Below, piece after piece: positions 10,601 through 23,150 of a stretch of 64,000 bases of DNA. The stretch lies in the NCBI GenBank assembly GCA_014825775.1, contig MVAQ01000033.1, positions 62,001 to 126,000 of the forward strand. The letters are read 5' to 3'. The translations under genes and the position numbers were made by a program. Below the pieces are notes generated by a model. The model saw nothing but the letters and a program-made list of their open reading frames with translations, did not search any database and had not been told where the DNA came from. The DNA is from Krasilnikovozyma curviuscula. Taxonomy: Eukaryota; Basidiomycota; Tremellomycetes; Cystofilobasidiales; Mrakiaceae. Numbering within the stretch: the first letter of the stretch is position 1; the number at the start of each line of letters is the position of its first letter.

Positions 10601-12405
10601 CTATAAAGGTTTGGATTCCGTGTCTTTTCCTACAGCATCCACAATATCAACTTCCACTTTGACTTTCTCCTTCTCGCCTACCATTGTCTCACCGCCCTCC
10701 ATCTGCACAACGACCTCCTCATCCTTGACACTCACTAGCCCATAGTCCTCCTCCTTGACATCCCCATTTTCAACACTGATTTCGAGTTTCGGGTACGAGA
10801 ACTTGACGGGGCTGCGCTTGTGGGGTGTCCCTCCCGACTTGAAGGATGGACAGAGGCCGGATTTACCAACGGTGCACTCGTTACACCGCGGTCCGATTGG
10901 TTGACAGATAACTTGGCCAAATCCTGTAGAGGAGGGTTGATTAGTGAGAGAAGAGATGGGTAGAGAAACTGGAAGGAAGCCGCGTACCGACGAAGAGAGG
11001 GTTGAAAGGCGCAAACAGTTCTCTAGGCATCCACGATTGGAGATTCAGCCTCGTTTGTTCAGGTGTCAGCGTTGGCTTATTATGCCATCCAAGGCGATTT
11101 GTGATTCTGTGAACGTGCGTGTCGACTGTAGAAGCACGGAGCGAAGGTCACAATCCCAGGGATGAAAAATCACTGAGTATGCCGACTACGTACCACCAAT
11201 ACCTTCGTTCAAGCCCCAGCAGATCTGTACTGCGAGCATCGACATCTTGGGACCCACCCCCTGATATGACACCCCGACAAACAATGAGCGATTTGCAATA
11301 ACGCTCGCAAGTAGGGCAAATGTCAACTCACCCTTAGCTCACAGAGCTCCTTGACTGTCTTCGGGACCTCCCCGTCATACTTTTCAACTAGTACCTTAGC
11401 TGCTTCTTTTATATACTCTGTCTTTCTTCTCCAAAACCCTACAGACTTGATGCAGTCGATGATGATGTCGTCTGGCGCAACGACGAGGTTCTCAGGAGTG
11501 AAGCCACCTGGAATGTTTCTCCGCAGATTCTGAACAGCTGGATTGAGAAATTGTAAGCATAAACTATCAGTTTTTCGGTGCGAAAGAAAAGTCAACAGTT
11601 CAAGGAGCACTGACCGGCATGTGTTACAGGGTCTTTCGTTTGCGATGACAGCATCAGACTGATCAACCCATGAAACCTTCTATTCTTTGGAACAGGCTCA
11701 TCGGACATCTTATCATCGCATCCCATCGTGTCTACAGGACTGAATTTTAGTTCAAATGTCAGTAGTCCGACATTCGCGCATAGACGAAAAGGGAGAAACT
11801 AACGCTTTAAACCCTCGTCTCATGTCTTCAATGAGATGATACACCTTCTCCCAATTCTCCGGTGTCGGGTGAGCAACTTCTAGGTCCATGATCATCGCTT
11901 TAGGCTTTGCTGTTGCCGATTTCTTCTTCGTCAAAGAGGGAGGTACGCTGGCATCCTCTTCTTCTTCCTCTTTCTTGACCCTCTTGACAGGGATCGAGGG
12001 TTTTGATGAGTCTGCTTCTTCTTCTTCCTTCACTTCTGTTTTGCGTTTCCTAGCTGGAGTCGATGCGGCTAACGTTGGCTTGTCGGTGGAAAGACCCGCC
12101 TTCGGTTGCCGACCACGAGTAGGTCTCTCGTAGGTGAATGAAGACAGATCGAGGTTTTTGGAGCTCATAGTAGGTTTCTGCCCTGAATTTTCGTCTGACA
12201 GAGGGGACGATCTCGATGGTGAGACTGGAACGGTCGACATATTAGTAACGCGAGGAACACTGCAACTGGTATGTGAGCTGGATCGAGTGGTGCTGCTGGC
12301 CAATCGAGCAGATCGAATGCGTGCTATACAAATGAAGTGCAAAACCGGATTGGATGGAAAATGCTGGAGTAGAATTTGGCCTCTGCTGAGCAAGTTGTAG
12401 TTCAT
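10601..12405 (-). CDS. NTH1: Endonuclease III homologue, DNA glycosylase/AP lyase
   Basis: Six exons (11804-12405, 11615-11739, 11332-11537, 11194-11260, 10988-11125, 10601-10923) give about 486 aa. The core starts near residue 185 and is textbook Nth: [17 protein letters not shown], the helix-hairpin-helix LRGVGPKM with the catalytic Lys, [15 protein letters not shown] with the catalytic Asp, and four cysteines for a [4Fe-4S] cluster ([13 protein letters not shown], then LCPSF). The enzyme removes oxidised pyrimidines and nicks the abasic site. The first 45 residues are basic and hydrophobic, fitting mitochondrial targeting, and a Lys/Glu-rich stretch follows, fitting nuclear import too. The last two Cys are 7 residues apart rather than the 5 of the bacterial enzyme. 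A 90-residue acidic C-terminal tail is extra. Confidence 0.93.
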
Positions 12406-12688
12406 GAGGAACTCTGTATTGGCATGCTTCTCACGGTCGCCGATTTGCGCGACCCACTGCCCGGGTTCTCTTTTAAAGCTGATTCTGAGGTGCGCAGTCT
12501 AGTCATTTGGCATATCATAGGTTCTAAATTATTCTTTTACTGAAACTACAAACCCGCAGAAGGCTACAAAGTTATTAATACAATGATTTCCTCATATCGC
12601 GACAACAGGATTTCGTCGGCTGGCTCCTCTCACTCAGTGCTCGCTGGAAACGAAGAAGAAGAAACAGTCAAACAGAGTGACCCGTGGT

Positions 12689-15042
12689 TTAATCACCGAA
12701 AGTGACGTACAGATCTTCCCAAGCACGACCGACAGTGTCTTCCAGACGCGTCACTTGGGTGTTGGAGAAGTAGCCCGCTGCAATCTTCGCGTGAATCTCT
12801 ACGAGCGAATCTGGGGGCATCAGATCAGCGGGCTGATGAGACAAAACTTAAACGGTCAGTTGTGATAAAGAGTTGCCCGATAGTGACCCCAAAGACCCAC
12901 CAGTTCGTATCGTCGAACAATTGGGATACCAGAGTCAACGATTGCGTCGTGCTAGTAAGTGAGAAAGTACATCAGTATAGGGTACAACATGTATATCATC
13001 AGTGAAACTAACCTTCATATCACTCATCGAGATCATGTTGTCGATCTTCTGGATACCAAGCCAGTGGAGAACATCAGGCATGAGAGCCTGGAATCTCATG
13101 TCCTTGACACCAGCTATGTTCTCGGTAGCCTTGAAGTACCGATCAGCCTTGTCACCATTACGTTTTCTAGAGTTGTAGACAAGATCTAAAAGGAGGATGT
13201 GTTCAAATTAGTGAATTCATACTGGTGAGGACTGCATTGGCAGAACTCACATTTGGTAACTTCACCCAAAGCACGACCTTCCTTTCTGAAATAGACGATG
13301 ACACCAACACCACCTCTCTGCGCACACTTAGCTGCTTCTTCGATACCATAGATCAAGTAAGGTCTGATTCGATCAAAGACACTCTCAGAAGCATCTTTTG
13401 ACGGCAAGCAAAAACTACAACTCACCTGCATGTGCAGATATCAGAACCAAAGACGTCAGACCCATTGCACTCGTCGTGGACTCGGAGCGTAAGCTCTTTA
13501 GTAGGGTCGGAGACGAAGGCTGGATTACCAAAGATGTAAACGGTCAAGCCGCCGATGGGAGGCAGGAATGTCTTGAGATCCGGTCGAGTGAGCAATTCAG
13601 GGTACATTCCACCAGTTTCTAAAAAGAGCGCATGGAAATTTGTCAGCGTCAGCAAAATAAATAAGCAAGGACGGTAAACCTCACCTTCGAACAGACTACG
13701 CCTCAACAAACCCTCGCTGATGCCGAATCTCTCAGCCAATCCTGGCAAGAACCAGACAGGCTCTACGGCCGCTTTTGACACGTTGAGTTCGACACCTGGG
13801 TGGATTTCAGGGTGGGCTGGCAGTGGTACAGAAGCTTGAACAATCTTTCCGTCGACGGGAAGAGTTCCAGCAGTGACTGCGTTGTCAAGTTCGGACCTTC
13901 AAAAAGCCAAAGAAGAAATAAGTTCATTTTGATGTCATAGAAAACTATTTCTATTTTGGTACACTTACATCTTGATGTGTGCCTTGGTGACGGAGATCGT
14001 GGGTCGGATATCCAAACCGTCTTCGATCTCCCTAGCGAACGCCGTTTGCGCCATATGGCCAAATGGATCTAGAGAAACTATCTTCTTTGGATCAAACCAG
14101 CTTGGCTGGGGCGGGATCGAGAACGGAGGTTCGGTATCGGTGTAATCAGGTCGGTGGTTCGCATCGAGCGTGTTCATTGCAATGGCGAGGGCCTTGTAGA
14201 TGGAGTATGAGCCTGCATAAGCACCGATCGAGTTTCGGACCTTGATGGAAGATGGGTGACGTGATGCGAGAATAGGACCTCTGGCTTCTGGCGTTTTGGC
14301 TCCCCAAATCAATGGGACGGGCTTGATACCGACTTGACCAGGATAAGCTATTTGATGTGAAGTTTTAAAAAAAGGAATGTAGAAGATAAATCGTTATGCC
14401 CGGGTACAAAAGATGAATTAGCAGTGAGCGATAAGGTCGTGGCGCGTTACCGGACGAAAGGGATACGAAAGACTGACTAGTGAGAATGACTCTAGAAGGG
14501 TACATGCTATCGAGCTCAGGCTTTTCAGTCTGGCTGAACGAAGGTCTTTGAGGACCTCTGTTGGCTGCTGGTTTTCCATTTCCGTTGACGATGGGGATAG
14601 GTTGAGGAAGTGGGGTGGAATCTCCAGACGAAAGGGCACTCCTGGATGGGAAGCTGCCGAGAGACATCAAAGTGGGCGATCCAGCAGTTGGAGAGCCTAC
14701 TGGAAGCAGTACTGAAGGCGATGTTGTCATTCGAGCTGCACCAAAGAGGCGGAAACAACAGAAGTCATCAATCTGGGAACGTGGGACGATGACGAGGCAG
14801 CGAACAACGTACGATCAACGATACCCATTCCGTTCGAAGCTGAACCCCTCGACATGGATTCAACCTAAAGGTAGTATGAGGAAGTGAGTACGAAGTTTAG
14901 AGAGCCGGCTAAGGTAAAAATGGCATACTTTTGCTGAAAGGGCTTCATTCTGTATCTGGAGAGCTCGCATCGATTCCAGGATCTGGGAAAGGACAGCATC
15001 CTGGCCAGCTGGTTGAGCTTTGGTATCACAAGAGGCACACAT
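12689..15042 (-). CDS. URC1: URC1-like protein, GTP cyclohydrolase II fold
   Basis: Ten exons (14929-15042, 14813-14864, 14478-14735, 13969-14347, 13685-13896, 13426-13618, 13251-13363, 13013-13185, 12901-12951, 12689-12832) encode about 562 aa. The C-terminal half has the GTP cyclohydrolase II zinc signature C-x10-C-x-C in HDECNGSDVFGSDICTC, followed by GGVGVIVYFRKEGRALGE, which matches the substrate loop of that family. The long N-terminal half (TYPGQVGIKPVPLIWGA, RNSIGAYAGSYSIYKALA) is characteristic of fungal Urc1, which is needed for uracil catabolism, rather than of riboflavin-pathway Rib1. That assignment rests on family knowledge. The first 38 residues hold CASC and an amphipathic helix. 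A Ser/Pro linker lies around residues 60-130. All exon phases close. Confidence 0.85.
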
Positions 15043-15292
15043 ATTTCAGATTTGAATGATTGATGGATGGATGAAAGGGAAGATCACGTAAAGGACGGAT
15101 GGTGGTCTTATAGGTCGCACGCCACGACGTCGCTCGGCGGAGGAGTTGGTTGCGAAACCACCCGCATCAAAACAAAACTCGTCCTACGTTGTTAAATGTC
15201 AGGCTGCTGTGGTAAATGTCTGGCACAAGCCAATGAAGTCAAGTACGAGAGATTCATAGATGCTTTTGTAATTTCAGAGGCCACATTAGGTG

Positions 15293-16284
15293 CTACGCCT
15301 CATCAAACCTCATCATCTTAACAACTTGCGAATCTGGATTTTGGTCGACCATTTTCCTCAGCCAGCGCCCAGTTCTATCCTCTCTATCTGCAAACACACC
15401 ACCAAGACTGATATCTCTCAGAGATGTGATGCGGCTCAAGATGGACTCGAATGCATCCCAGGAGATGGACGATGGCGCATGCGACCCACAGTCGTCAAAT
15501 CGAATCGTTTCGATCCCAAGAGATCCATAGAGAAATTGCAGTGCCGCAAGAGTACCGATGTTTACCGATTTCGTGTGCTCGAAGTTGGATGAGTTGAGGT
15601 TGAGAAATATCGACGTTGTTCGGATGTCCCAGCTGTTTGGCGAGAAACCACTGAGGAGCGCTGAGAGGAAATAATGTGATGATGGTTGATGTGGAAGAAG
15701 TCTGTTGTGTGTAGCTGGGGTTGAGAGGATGGTTATTTTTGGGAGTGAGGGGAAGCAGATTGGATGAAGGGAGAGTGTAAACGACCAGGGGTTTCGAACG
15801 ATGGTGGAGGACAAAATGAACTCGGAATTGCTTTTCATGTTCTTCCAAGATGGAGAATTCACTTGTTTCTCGTTCCATATCGTTGAAAACAGCAGTGATT
15901 TAACCTGACGAATTCGGAGCAGCAGAGCTGGAGAACGTCAGGGGAAGTGGCGACGAGGACAAGGAATATCAATTGGGGGCAGAAGCCAACAGCACTCACA
16001 GCCGTATAATCAGGTTTTGAATAAAACTTCCCTTCGTCGTCATCAACCTCACACACCGTCTCACTGACCCTCTTAAACCGGAAGAACCTCAGGAACGCCC
16101 ATTCCGACGTCAAGTTGACCTCTTCCTTTAGAAAGTCACCCCCGATCTCATAGAATTGTTTACACACGACCAAGACTCTGGCACCAGACATGGATGAAGG
16201 CTGGATGGCGAGCTGCAAAATTTGGGTGAGGATTTCTGGCGGCAAGACATCTTGAAGGGGCGATAAGCTTGGGGAGAGGGCCAT
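15293..16284 (-). CDS. F-box protein
   Basis: Two exons (16000-16284 and 15293-15904) give about 298 aa. Residues 13-60 are a clear F-box: VLPPEILTQILQLAI, a short loop, then VCKQFYEIGGDFL. F-box proteins hold substrates on SCF ubiquitin ligases through Skp1. The remainder is leucine-rich with irregular repeats (TIRFDDCGSHA, ITSLRDISLGGVFADRED) of the kind seen in basidiomycete F-box families, where no target can be predicted. The intron 15905-15999 was placed so that YTA joins VKSLLFSTIW; a rival acceptor upstream would end in a stop. Confidence 0.8.
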
Positions 16285-17361
16285 TCTTAAATAGCTAGAA
16301 GAAGATGTTGACCAAAGGTGATGGTGAACGCAAGATGTCTATTCAGCTCGGAAAAGGAAAGAATGACCCCAGGAACCTCGAGAAGGGGTAGAAAGACGAA
16401 GAATCACTGCCCCAGGGACAATCACAGAAGTCGTCAATTGAACCGGGCTGCCGCGACGATCCCCATCCCTTATAGTTTTTATGCTTTTTATTCTTTATTA
16501 TTTTCTCGACTACCTGGATCAGGGTCCTGTATAAGGCACATTTGTTACCAAAATAAAACTAGCTGAAACTGATTGTATTCTAGGGGTTAACGATTTCGTC
16601 CGGTCAGTCGCAGGTGACAAGTACAAAACATTAGAGCAAGTGGACCGACTCAACCTTCACTTGTACATTTTGAAACTCACAGTAAAATGAATTCGTCGCT
16701 CGGTGCTACTATCAAGCTGAAATCGAAAGAAACAGCAGCTTGGCAAAGTCCCCCAACTCAACAGATTAACCATCCCAGGGAATAATCTGCTCAGACTCAA
16801 GCTCTTGCAGCTCCATCCATGACCACGTTCGTTAATCATTCTTGTCGGTTGTCGGGGTGATTGGAGAGAAGTTCTTTCCGTTGTCCGCGCAACCTGCGCT
16901 TGTAATGTCCGTCCCTACCAACTCAAGCCAAGTTATGCAGGTATTATTAGATTTCGCACAAAATAAGCTCTAATGCAACTTTTCAGAGCTTAAAAAGGCA
17001 GAGAGACAGGGAGATGCGTCGCTAGCGACTTCCCGGCAGTGCTCATTGAGGTGATTGAAACGTTTACTTAGAGCGAACGCAGACCAGATCGCTACACTCA
17101 AAAACGCCACTTTCTTTGGCTCTGTTTGAGATCACTATTAACTCCCGCTTTTATAACACGTTCGATTTACCCTTCGCTTCACCAGCTCTCTCATGCAATT
17201 CCTCAAGAACGTTCCTCGCCTCCGGTTGGATCTTTTGCGCCTAACGACAGTCCCTCGCCTGAAGATTGAGGAATGCAATGCTATATAAGGTGAGATCACC
17301 TTCCTGCTCTTTTTATGATTATTCACTACTCTTGAATCTCTTCTTCATCTTATTCCCCAAG
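16285..17361. other. Intergenic between divergent genes
   Basis: About 1.1 kb between the F-box gene (-) and the phosphodiesterase gene (+). It is the shared upstream region of both. Apart from a TATA box near the right end, nothing was recognised. Confidence 0.5.
17282..17288 (+). promoter_or_regulatory. TATA box of the phosphodiesterase gene
   Basis: TATATAA about 75 bp upstream of the ATG at 17362, followed by a pyrimidine-rich leader. Confidence 0.6.
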
Positions 17362-19674
17362 ATGTCCCTCATCAAGATCTCCGTCGCTGCTTCGATCATC
17401 GCAGTTGCAAACGCTGCTGCCATCATCGGCCAGGGCGAGTTCATCCACAACTCCCCTTCGGTCGATATTCCAATCAACAACACCTACGCAAACAATGGCG
17501 CTTATAAATACGCCGTTTTCTTGTCCAACGAGTCAGTTTTCTGTTGGTTGTTATCTGCATATCAGTACCCCAGTTCTGAAAAGAGAGAGAGAGAGAGAGA
17601 GACTTTCTTTGACGACATCTAACACATTTTCTTTTGTTTCTTATTATGCATGTAGTGGAATGCATCAGTTTGACTACAAGAAGTACATCGCTCAGTTCCC
17701 ATCGTCAACCTTGGCTACTCTTTCAAAGAATGGTGTCGTCTATACCAACGCGAAAGCTTCTTCTCCATCGGACTCCTAGTACGTATTTGGCTTGCTCTAT
17801 ATTGGTAATAAAAGGATTCTGATGTAATTTTCTACGTTGACGATGGGCCATAATTTGTTCTTCACATCTCCAGTCCAGCAACTGCTGCCATTGTTGCCGG
17901 ATGCTCTTCTCGTACTCATGGTCTATATTGGGATGATTCATATTCAAGAGACCTATACGCTCCAGGATCTGACTGTCAAGGCGACATTGGAACGGAGGTT
18001 GATCTCTCGTCTGGACCAGACGCCAACTCCAAGTTGCTCACTGGCGGTGGAGGATTCAATACATCCCTCTTGACTTTGCGAAAGACCGCTTGGGGCACTT
18101 GTAAGTCATTCCGAGATCTCTTCTTGTTGAGAAAGGGAGTCTGTGCTTACCTCCTTTTATTTCAAGGTGTTCCCGTCCTTCCACACAATTACATCCGAAC
18201 TAATACCATGTTTGAAGTCGCTAGACAAAATGGTCTTGCTACTGCATACGCTGACAAGATCAGTCAGTGACTTTGAGCTTTGAACGCAAGCCTGATCTCA
18301 CCCATGTGTCGTTTTCCTCCGTCAAAGCACTTGTCTTACGAGTTCGTCAGAGGTCCATCTGGTCTCGGTTTGAGTGAAGGTTACTTCCCAGAGCTCGCAT
18401 CTATTGCTACAACCGATGTTGCTCAGGAGGTGAGTCGTTCTGATCATTGATTAAAGGAAAAGATATCGCTACTGATGCATTCTGTTTGAACTTCCCTTCT
18501 CTTCATTGTAGGGCTGGGATGCTTTGCACTGGAGCGCTCTTAAGAATTGGGTAAATGGAATGGACGTTCAAGGAAACAAGACAGATTATAAGTTGAAACT
18601 CTTCGGAGCAAACTTCCAGGTGTGTGGAGTGGACTAGTGTTTCTTGCGCTAGCTGACGACTACCTCTCCTTCTCAGTCTCTCACCAATGCTCAGTCCAGG
18701 GTTTCTTACCTCGATAGCAACGGAACTCCTTCCTCAAACATCACTGAGGTCCTCAGAAACTTTGACACTAAGCGTATGACCATGTTCCCATTACCACCTG
18801 CATCTCATTTGCGCATTGATTCTCACTTTATATTGCAGTCTCCGAGTTTGTTCAAGAGTTGAAGAACAACAACATGTGGGAAGAAACTCTCCTAGTTATT
18901 GGCTCCAAGCAAGGTCAAGGTCCAGTTAACCCTAAGGATCTCATCGTTGTCCACCCAGATGTCTTGACCACTGCTGCTAGTGTTCGTGAGTCTCCAAACT
19001 CCTTTCGAATATTTTTGGGGTCCAAAAACTCATTCTCACCTGAAATCGCTATCGGCCAGCCGTCAACTACATTACCTCCGCCGATTGGGGTCTCCTGTAC
19101 TTGAACAAGAGCTCCGACGCCGCTACAGCCAAGAAGAACCTCCTCGCTGCCGCCGCTTCCAATTTCACACAAAATCAAATCGTCGAGGTTCTTGCTGGAG
19201 ATGAGATCTGGGAGTACGGTTGGGGTAACCCTGCTCTTGACCCACGAGCTCCAGATGTCTTGATCAAGGGGTCCACGAACACTCTGTACAGAGCTGCTGC
19301 CAATTCTTTTGAAGATCATGGAGGAGGTATGTATCACTTTCATCTCTATGCGTAGTGAGATAGGCATTGAAAAAGGTTGATTGCTGTGCTACTGTCACTG
19401 TCAGCTTACGCCGCTGATGTCAATGTACCACTCATTGTTACATCTGGCCGACCTCTTTCCAAGGCTGGTGAATACGATGTCGAAGTTCAGAATATGCAGA
19501 TTGCTCCAACTCTTCTCCAAGCTCTGTAAGCGCTTTTTATCTTTCAACCTCTTTTCGCCTTCACTGGGGAGTTTTAACCGACTTCTACACTCTTTTTTTT
19601 ACAGTGGTCTCCCACTCTGGCAACTCGATGGTGCCAGAATTGAGGGAACTCCAGTCCTTCCTTACGTCTTCTAA
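17362..19674 (+). CDS. Secreted alkaline-phosphatase-superfamily phosphodiesterase
   Basis: Eleven exons (17362-17531, 17656-17778, 17874-18100, 18167-18258, 18328-18429, 18512-18619, 18677-18773, 18839-18985, 19060-19326, 19405-19525, 19605-19674) give about 507 aa. A signal peptide of about 19 residues ends at VANAAA, so the product enters the secretory path. SNDGMHQFDY supplies a metal-binding Asp. SYPATAAIVAGCSSRTHGL aligns with the nucleophile block of nucleotide pyrophosphatases, with Ser in place of the usual Thr. EDHGG near the C-terminus gives the other metal ligands. These enzymes cleave phosphate or sulfate esters with two metal ions; the substrate is unknown. The joint between exons 4 and 5 lacks a GT donor: the frame wants ADK joined to HLSYEFVRG. 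All other joints are canonical. Confidence 0.85.
17582..17602. repeat. (AG)n microsatellite in intron 1
   Basis: A run of about ten AG units inside the first intron of the phosphodiesterase gene. Confidence 0.85.
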
Positions 19675-20836
19675 GCATCCTGAAGTCAACAAAAACTAAA
19701 AGGCGCTCTCGCCAACATTTTCTCCTGCTCACACTAAATTGAAGTTTGAAATATCGAATAGACGCGATATGTTTTATGAACTGAGTTATCAAAGTACTGC
19801 TAGAGTGGCTCACTCGCCCGTAAATTGCAAGTGTCGGCGCGTAGAGAAGGTCGTGGTCATTCGATTAACGAAGCTTAGCGTGACTACTTCCACGCGTTGT
19901 GACTGGAAAGTGAAATTGGCAGTATGTGGTTTTTGAAAATGAAAGTGTCACAAAGCTGGCGGTGAACCTAAGCCGTCACCGAGGAGTTTAGGGAAACGAA
20001 GAGGACAATTTAACCGGGAACCGAAGAAAGCAATAACGCCGTTCAAGATTGTTTCTAGGGCTCTTGTCACCTGGGTACTGGTACATAGAGTAATTCCTGG
20101 TTTCTAAATCAAAGTGGAAACTAGTTTGATGTTGAGTCGTCGGTGGACATTTTAAGTACAAAAAATTCATGAATTGGGTCGAATGAAACTTTCACGGCCG
20201 CAAAGTCGTCTCGTACGTCGAAGAAACCTTGAACCTTGAGTCGATGTGCACGATGAAGGAAACCTAGGGGGCTCAACGGAAAATTAAGAAGTACCTGATG
20301 ACTATCGAGCTTTCGATCCTCTCGCCGAACAAGAGGTTCTTTAACAAGGTTTCACGCGAAGCGAATCGAGACCTTGACGCTCATTATCTGGAGGCGCGAT
20401 ATTTGGACAACGTTCTGCCTTCCCTTGTCTTCTATTAGAAACTAAAGCAACTCAAAGTACTAAATAAATGAGCGGGGAACACCGAACCAGTAAAAAAAAG
20501 GGTTCCATTTGACCCAAACAATCCAGAAATAAAAAGCAGGCAGTATCGTGAACGTGAGTTTTCTCACAACCTTGTATACCTTTAAGCACAAAATGTGAAG
20601 ATATCCGCAGGAAAATATAAAAACCAGAATCGAGAAATCTTCCTTGTTTGATCTTGGGTACCAAAAGGCGCCTCTGACGGAAAGTGCATGTTCGGTAGAC
20701 AGTAATCGCTACGGTAGCATTTCTTTCCAAGACATAGAATAAAAAGTTTAACGTGCAGAGCAAAAAGGAAGGGATACTCTTCCCATCAAGCCCTCACCTA
20801 GTCTTGCCTTGAAGTCATTCTGTCCATTTCCCGCTC
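19675..20836. other. Intergenic
   Basis: About 1.2 kb after the phosphodiesterase stop and before the Pro/Ser-rich gene. All frames are short and none shows exon-like borders. Nothing structured was recognised. Confidence 0.5.
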
Positions 20837-21547
20837 ATGTCGACTGCACCATCCAGCTCTCTCCTCCCGCAGACACCCTTCAGAATTCCTAACCGCCCAG
20901 CACCCAAACCGCCAACGACGCCCTCTCCCTCATCCTCAGGGACTTCCTTTGGTGATTGCTACACACCTTCACCTATCGTCTCGTCCCCAGTCATTACCAT
21001 CGCCTCCAAGCATCCCTTCCACAAGAAGGAGAAGTGCATCTGTCAAACTTTCGCCCCGTCGCGTTGCTATCCACCGTTCCCCCAGCCATTGGGCCTGGGA
21101 ATTACCACTCCAACGTACTCAGATGAAGAAGAAGAAGACTATCTTCCTTCATATAAACTGAAGCCCAGTCCAACTCTCCCATCGCCTTCCACAACCTACA
21201 ACTACATTGCCCCGTGGCTTGATGCCTTCCCTCCGCGAGCCCATTCACCCACTCTTCTCGACGCCAACCAGCGCCCTCCCAAACCGCCTACCACTCAGGA
21301 ATACCTTCAATACCGAGCATCCATGTATAACCGCCTGTCCCAACTGCTTTCGACCGACGAGTCCCAACAGACGCTGGTGGATCTGAAGCAGAAGAAGGAC
21401 GAAGAACAGTTGGCGAGATCAAGGAAGATAAAGCAGCTTAGGAGGAGTCAGGCTGTATATTGGAGCGAAGATGAGGAGAAAGTCGAAAGTGGGGAGCAGC
21501 TGGGGTTCGACTTCAAAATGTTATCGCTTCACAGCCATGTCGAGTGA
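20837..21547 (+). CDS. Hypothetical Pro/Ser-rich protein
   Basis: A single-exon frame of 236 aa with ATG and TGA. It is rich in Pro, Ser and Thr, with repeated PKPPTT at about residues 23 and 152. It has a cysteine pair in KCICQTFAPSRC and an acidic run TYSDEEEEDYLPSYK. The last 60 residues look helical and charged (DLKQKKDEEQLARSRKIKQL), possibly a short coiled coil. The lack of introns is unusual beside its neighbours. I do not recognise a family; disordered regulatory proteins often look like this. Confidence 0.65.
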   Translation: MSTAPSSSLLPQTPFRIPNRPAPKPPTTPSPSSSGTSFGDCYTPSPIVSSPVITIASKHPFHKKEKCICQTFAPSRCYPPFPQPLGLGITTPTYSDEEEEDYLPSYKLKPSPTLPSPSTTYNYIAPWLDAFPPRAHSPTLLDANQRPPKPPTTQEYLQYRASMYNRLSQLLSTDESQQTLVDLKQKKDEEQLARSRKIKQLRRSQAVYWSEDEEKVESGEQLGFDFKMLSLHSHVE

Positions 21548-22039
21548 GTTCCGAGTAGTGCCCTTTCATCACTTGATCATGGCCTGATTCTTTCTCTCGT
21601 CGGTTTAAGGTAAAATAAAGTAAGATAAGTTCGTTTGGGTCATTTTGATGTTCTGGCATCTCGAGGTTTTGGAAGATTCAGGGTTTTGGAGGTTGTGTTG
21701 TAACCTAAATTCAAGTTGTATTGTATCTTGTTCGAAATACGCGCAAAGTGCGAGTAGAACCCAAATAATTTCCAGTGAGAGTTAAAAAAGAACAACACCT
21801 TTTGGTATCGGGGTATCGTTCTTCTCCATGTACGGTATGTTTGCTCAAACGGCTTATCAAAGATAAGGAATAAGCCTGAAGAGTGCTTCACATGTTTGGC
21901 ACTACTTGCAGAGAAGACGCTGTACAATACCCGAAACCAAATATAACATGATTCAAAAACCACAACACCATTCGTCACGTGTATGGAGAGCAGGTCCTAT
22001 GGTCGCGCAAGTACATGACGAGCTGCTCTACCTCCTTAC
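21548..22039. other. Intergenic between convergent genes
   Basis: Shared 3' region. A minus-strand frame of 112 codons exists here but has no protein-like composition and no exon borders. Confidence 0.5.
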
Positions 22040-23150
22040 TCAAGATGTAGCCCAGCCTGGGGCATCGTCTTTGGTAGCACCTTTCCCTTTAGACTTCGTA
22101 CCAGTACCACGTTTGGCACCTTTGGTGGCCACGACTTCTTCCATTGCCTCTTCATCCTCCTCTTCGTCTTCGTCTTTTTTGTCCTCATCTTCGTCAACAG
22201 GAAAGGCTTCATCAACATCTCTCAATTTCTGCAAGTAACTCTCCAATACAGAACCTGGAGCGAGTTGAAACTGTTAGTGATCGATGATGAGTTGAATGAG
22301 ACGAGTGAGATGGCACTCACCAAGTTTGGCGGCATCCTTATCACTCTTGACTTTCTTAGGATCAAGTAATTTCTGCAGCTCCTTAACCAGATCGATACTG
22401 TTCTGTTCCCTCTCCTGTACCCTCTTTCTCTTCTTCTCACTAGTGGCTTTCATAGAAGCAGCCTTCTCAACCAATCGATCACGATCCTGGCGTACTTCAT
22501 CTAGTTGGTGTTGAAGGGATTCTCGTTCAGAGAGATTATTTAGTAATCTAGTAGCACAGTCGAGGTCGTGGTGGTATTCTGTTTTTCGTAGGGTTGTAGA
22601 TATGAAGAGTGAGAAGTGGGGTGAGGATTTGTACAGCGAGAGGGGAATTGTTTCCTGTGCAACAGCTAGTAGAGTAAGAGGTTAGAGAGCTTGTCACCTC
22701 AAGTAACATATAAGAGTTACTGGTCAAATCACGAAACAACTTACTTCTACGCTTCTTCATTGGAATCAGAGAATAATCGACGTCGCTCTCATCGCCATCA
22801 TCAGCGGCGCCAGCATAATTGGAAGGGCCACCAGCTTTGACTTGCCTGCCTGGCTTCGTACCATTGGGACCGTTAGGAGCTGTAGAAGATGATGGAAAGC
22901 TAGCAGCAGCGATGATGGCTGCTGCGCTCGAAAGCAATTCAGCTCCCTGTCCAACGCTGTTTGGCATGATGGTTTTGGGCTTTCCATGGATCGTACAGAG
23001 TTTCTTCAGTGTAACACCATCGTTGCAGCCTTTACACTTGACCTGAGTGCCTGGTCTCATTCCTGACCGAAGAAGAGATCTTGGTCAATCTGATGTAGCG
23101 GCAGGAAAAAACAAATCGCAAGACTTACCGACTGGGCCCTTTTCAGACAT
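22040..23150 (-). CDS. Acidic coiled-coil protein, unknown
   Basis: Four exons (23129-23150, 22745-23062, 22321-22578, 22040-22254) give about 270 aa. Near the start, CKGCNDGVTLKKLCTIH could bind zinc (C-x2-C-x9-C-x2-H). An Ala/Ser/Pro linker with DDGDESDVDYSLIPMKKRR follows. Residues about 115-215 are strongly charged and helical (ESLQHQLDEVRQDRDRLVEK and KELQKLLDPKKVKSDKD), a likely coiled coil. The tail is a long Asp/Glu block then Lys/Gly-rich, suggesting a nuclear protein. The first exon codes only seven residues. The second intron is long for this genome (166 nt). I cannot name a family; a chromatin-complex subunit would fit the composition but is not shown. Confidence 0.7.
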
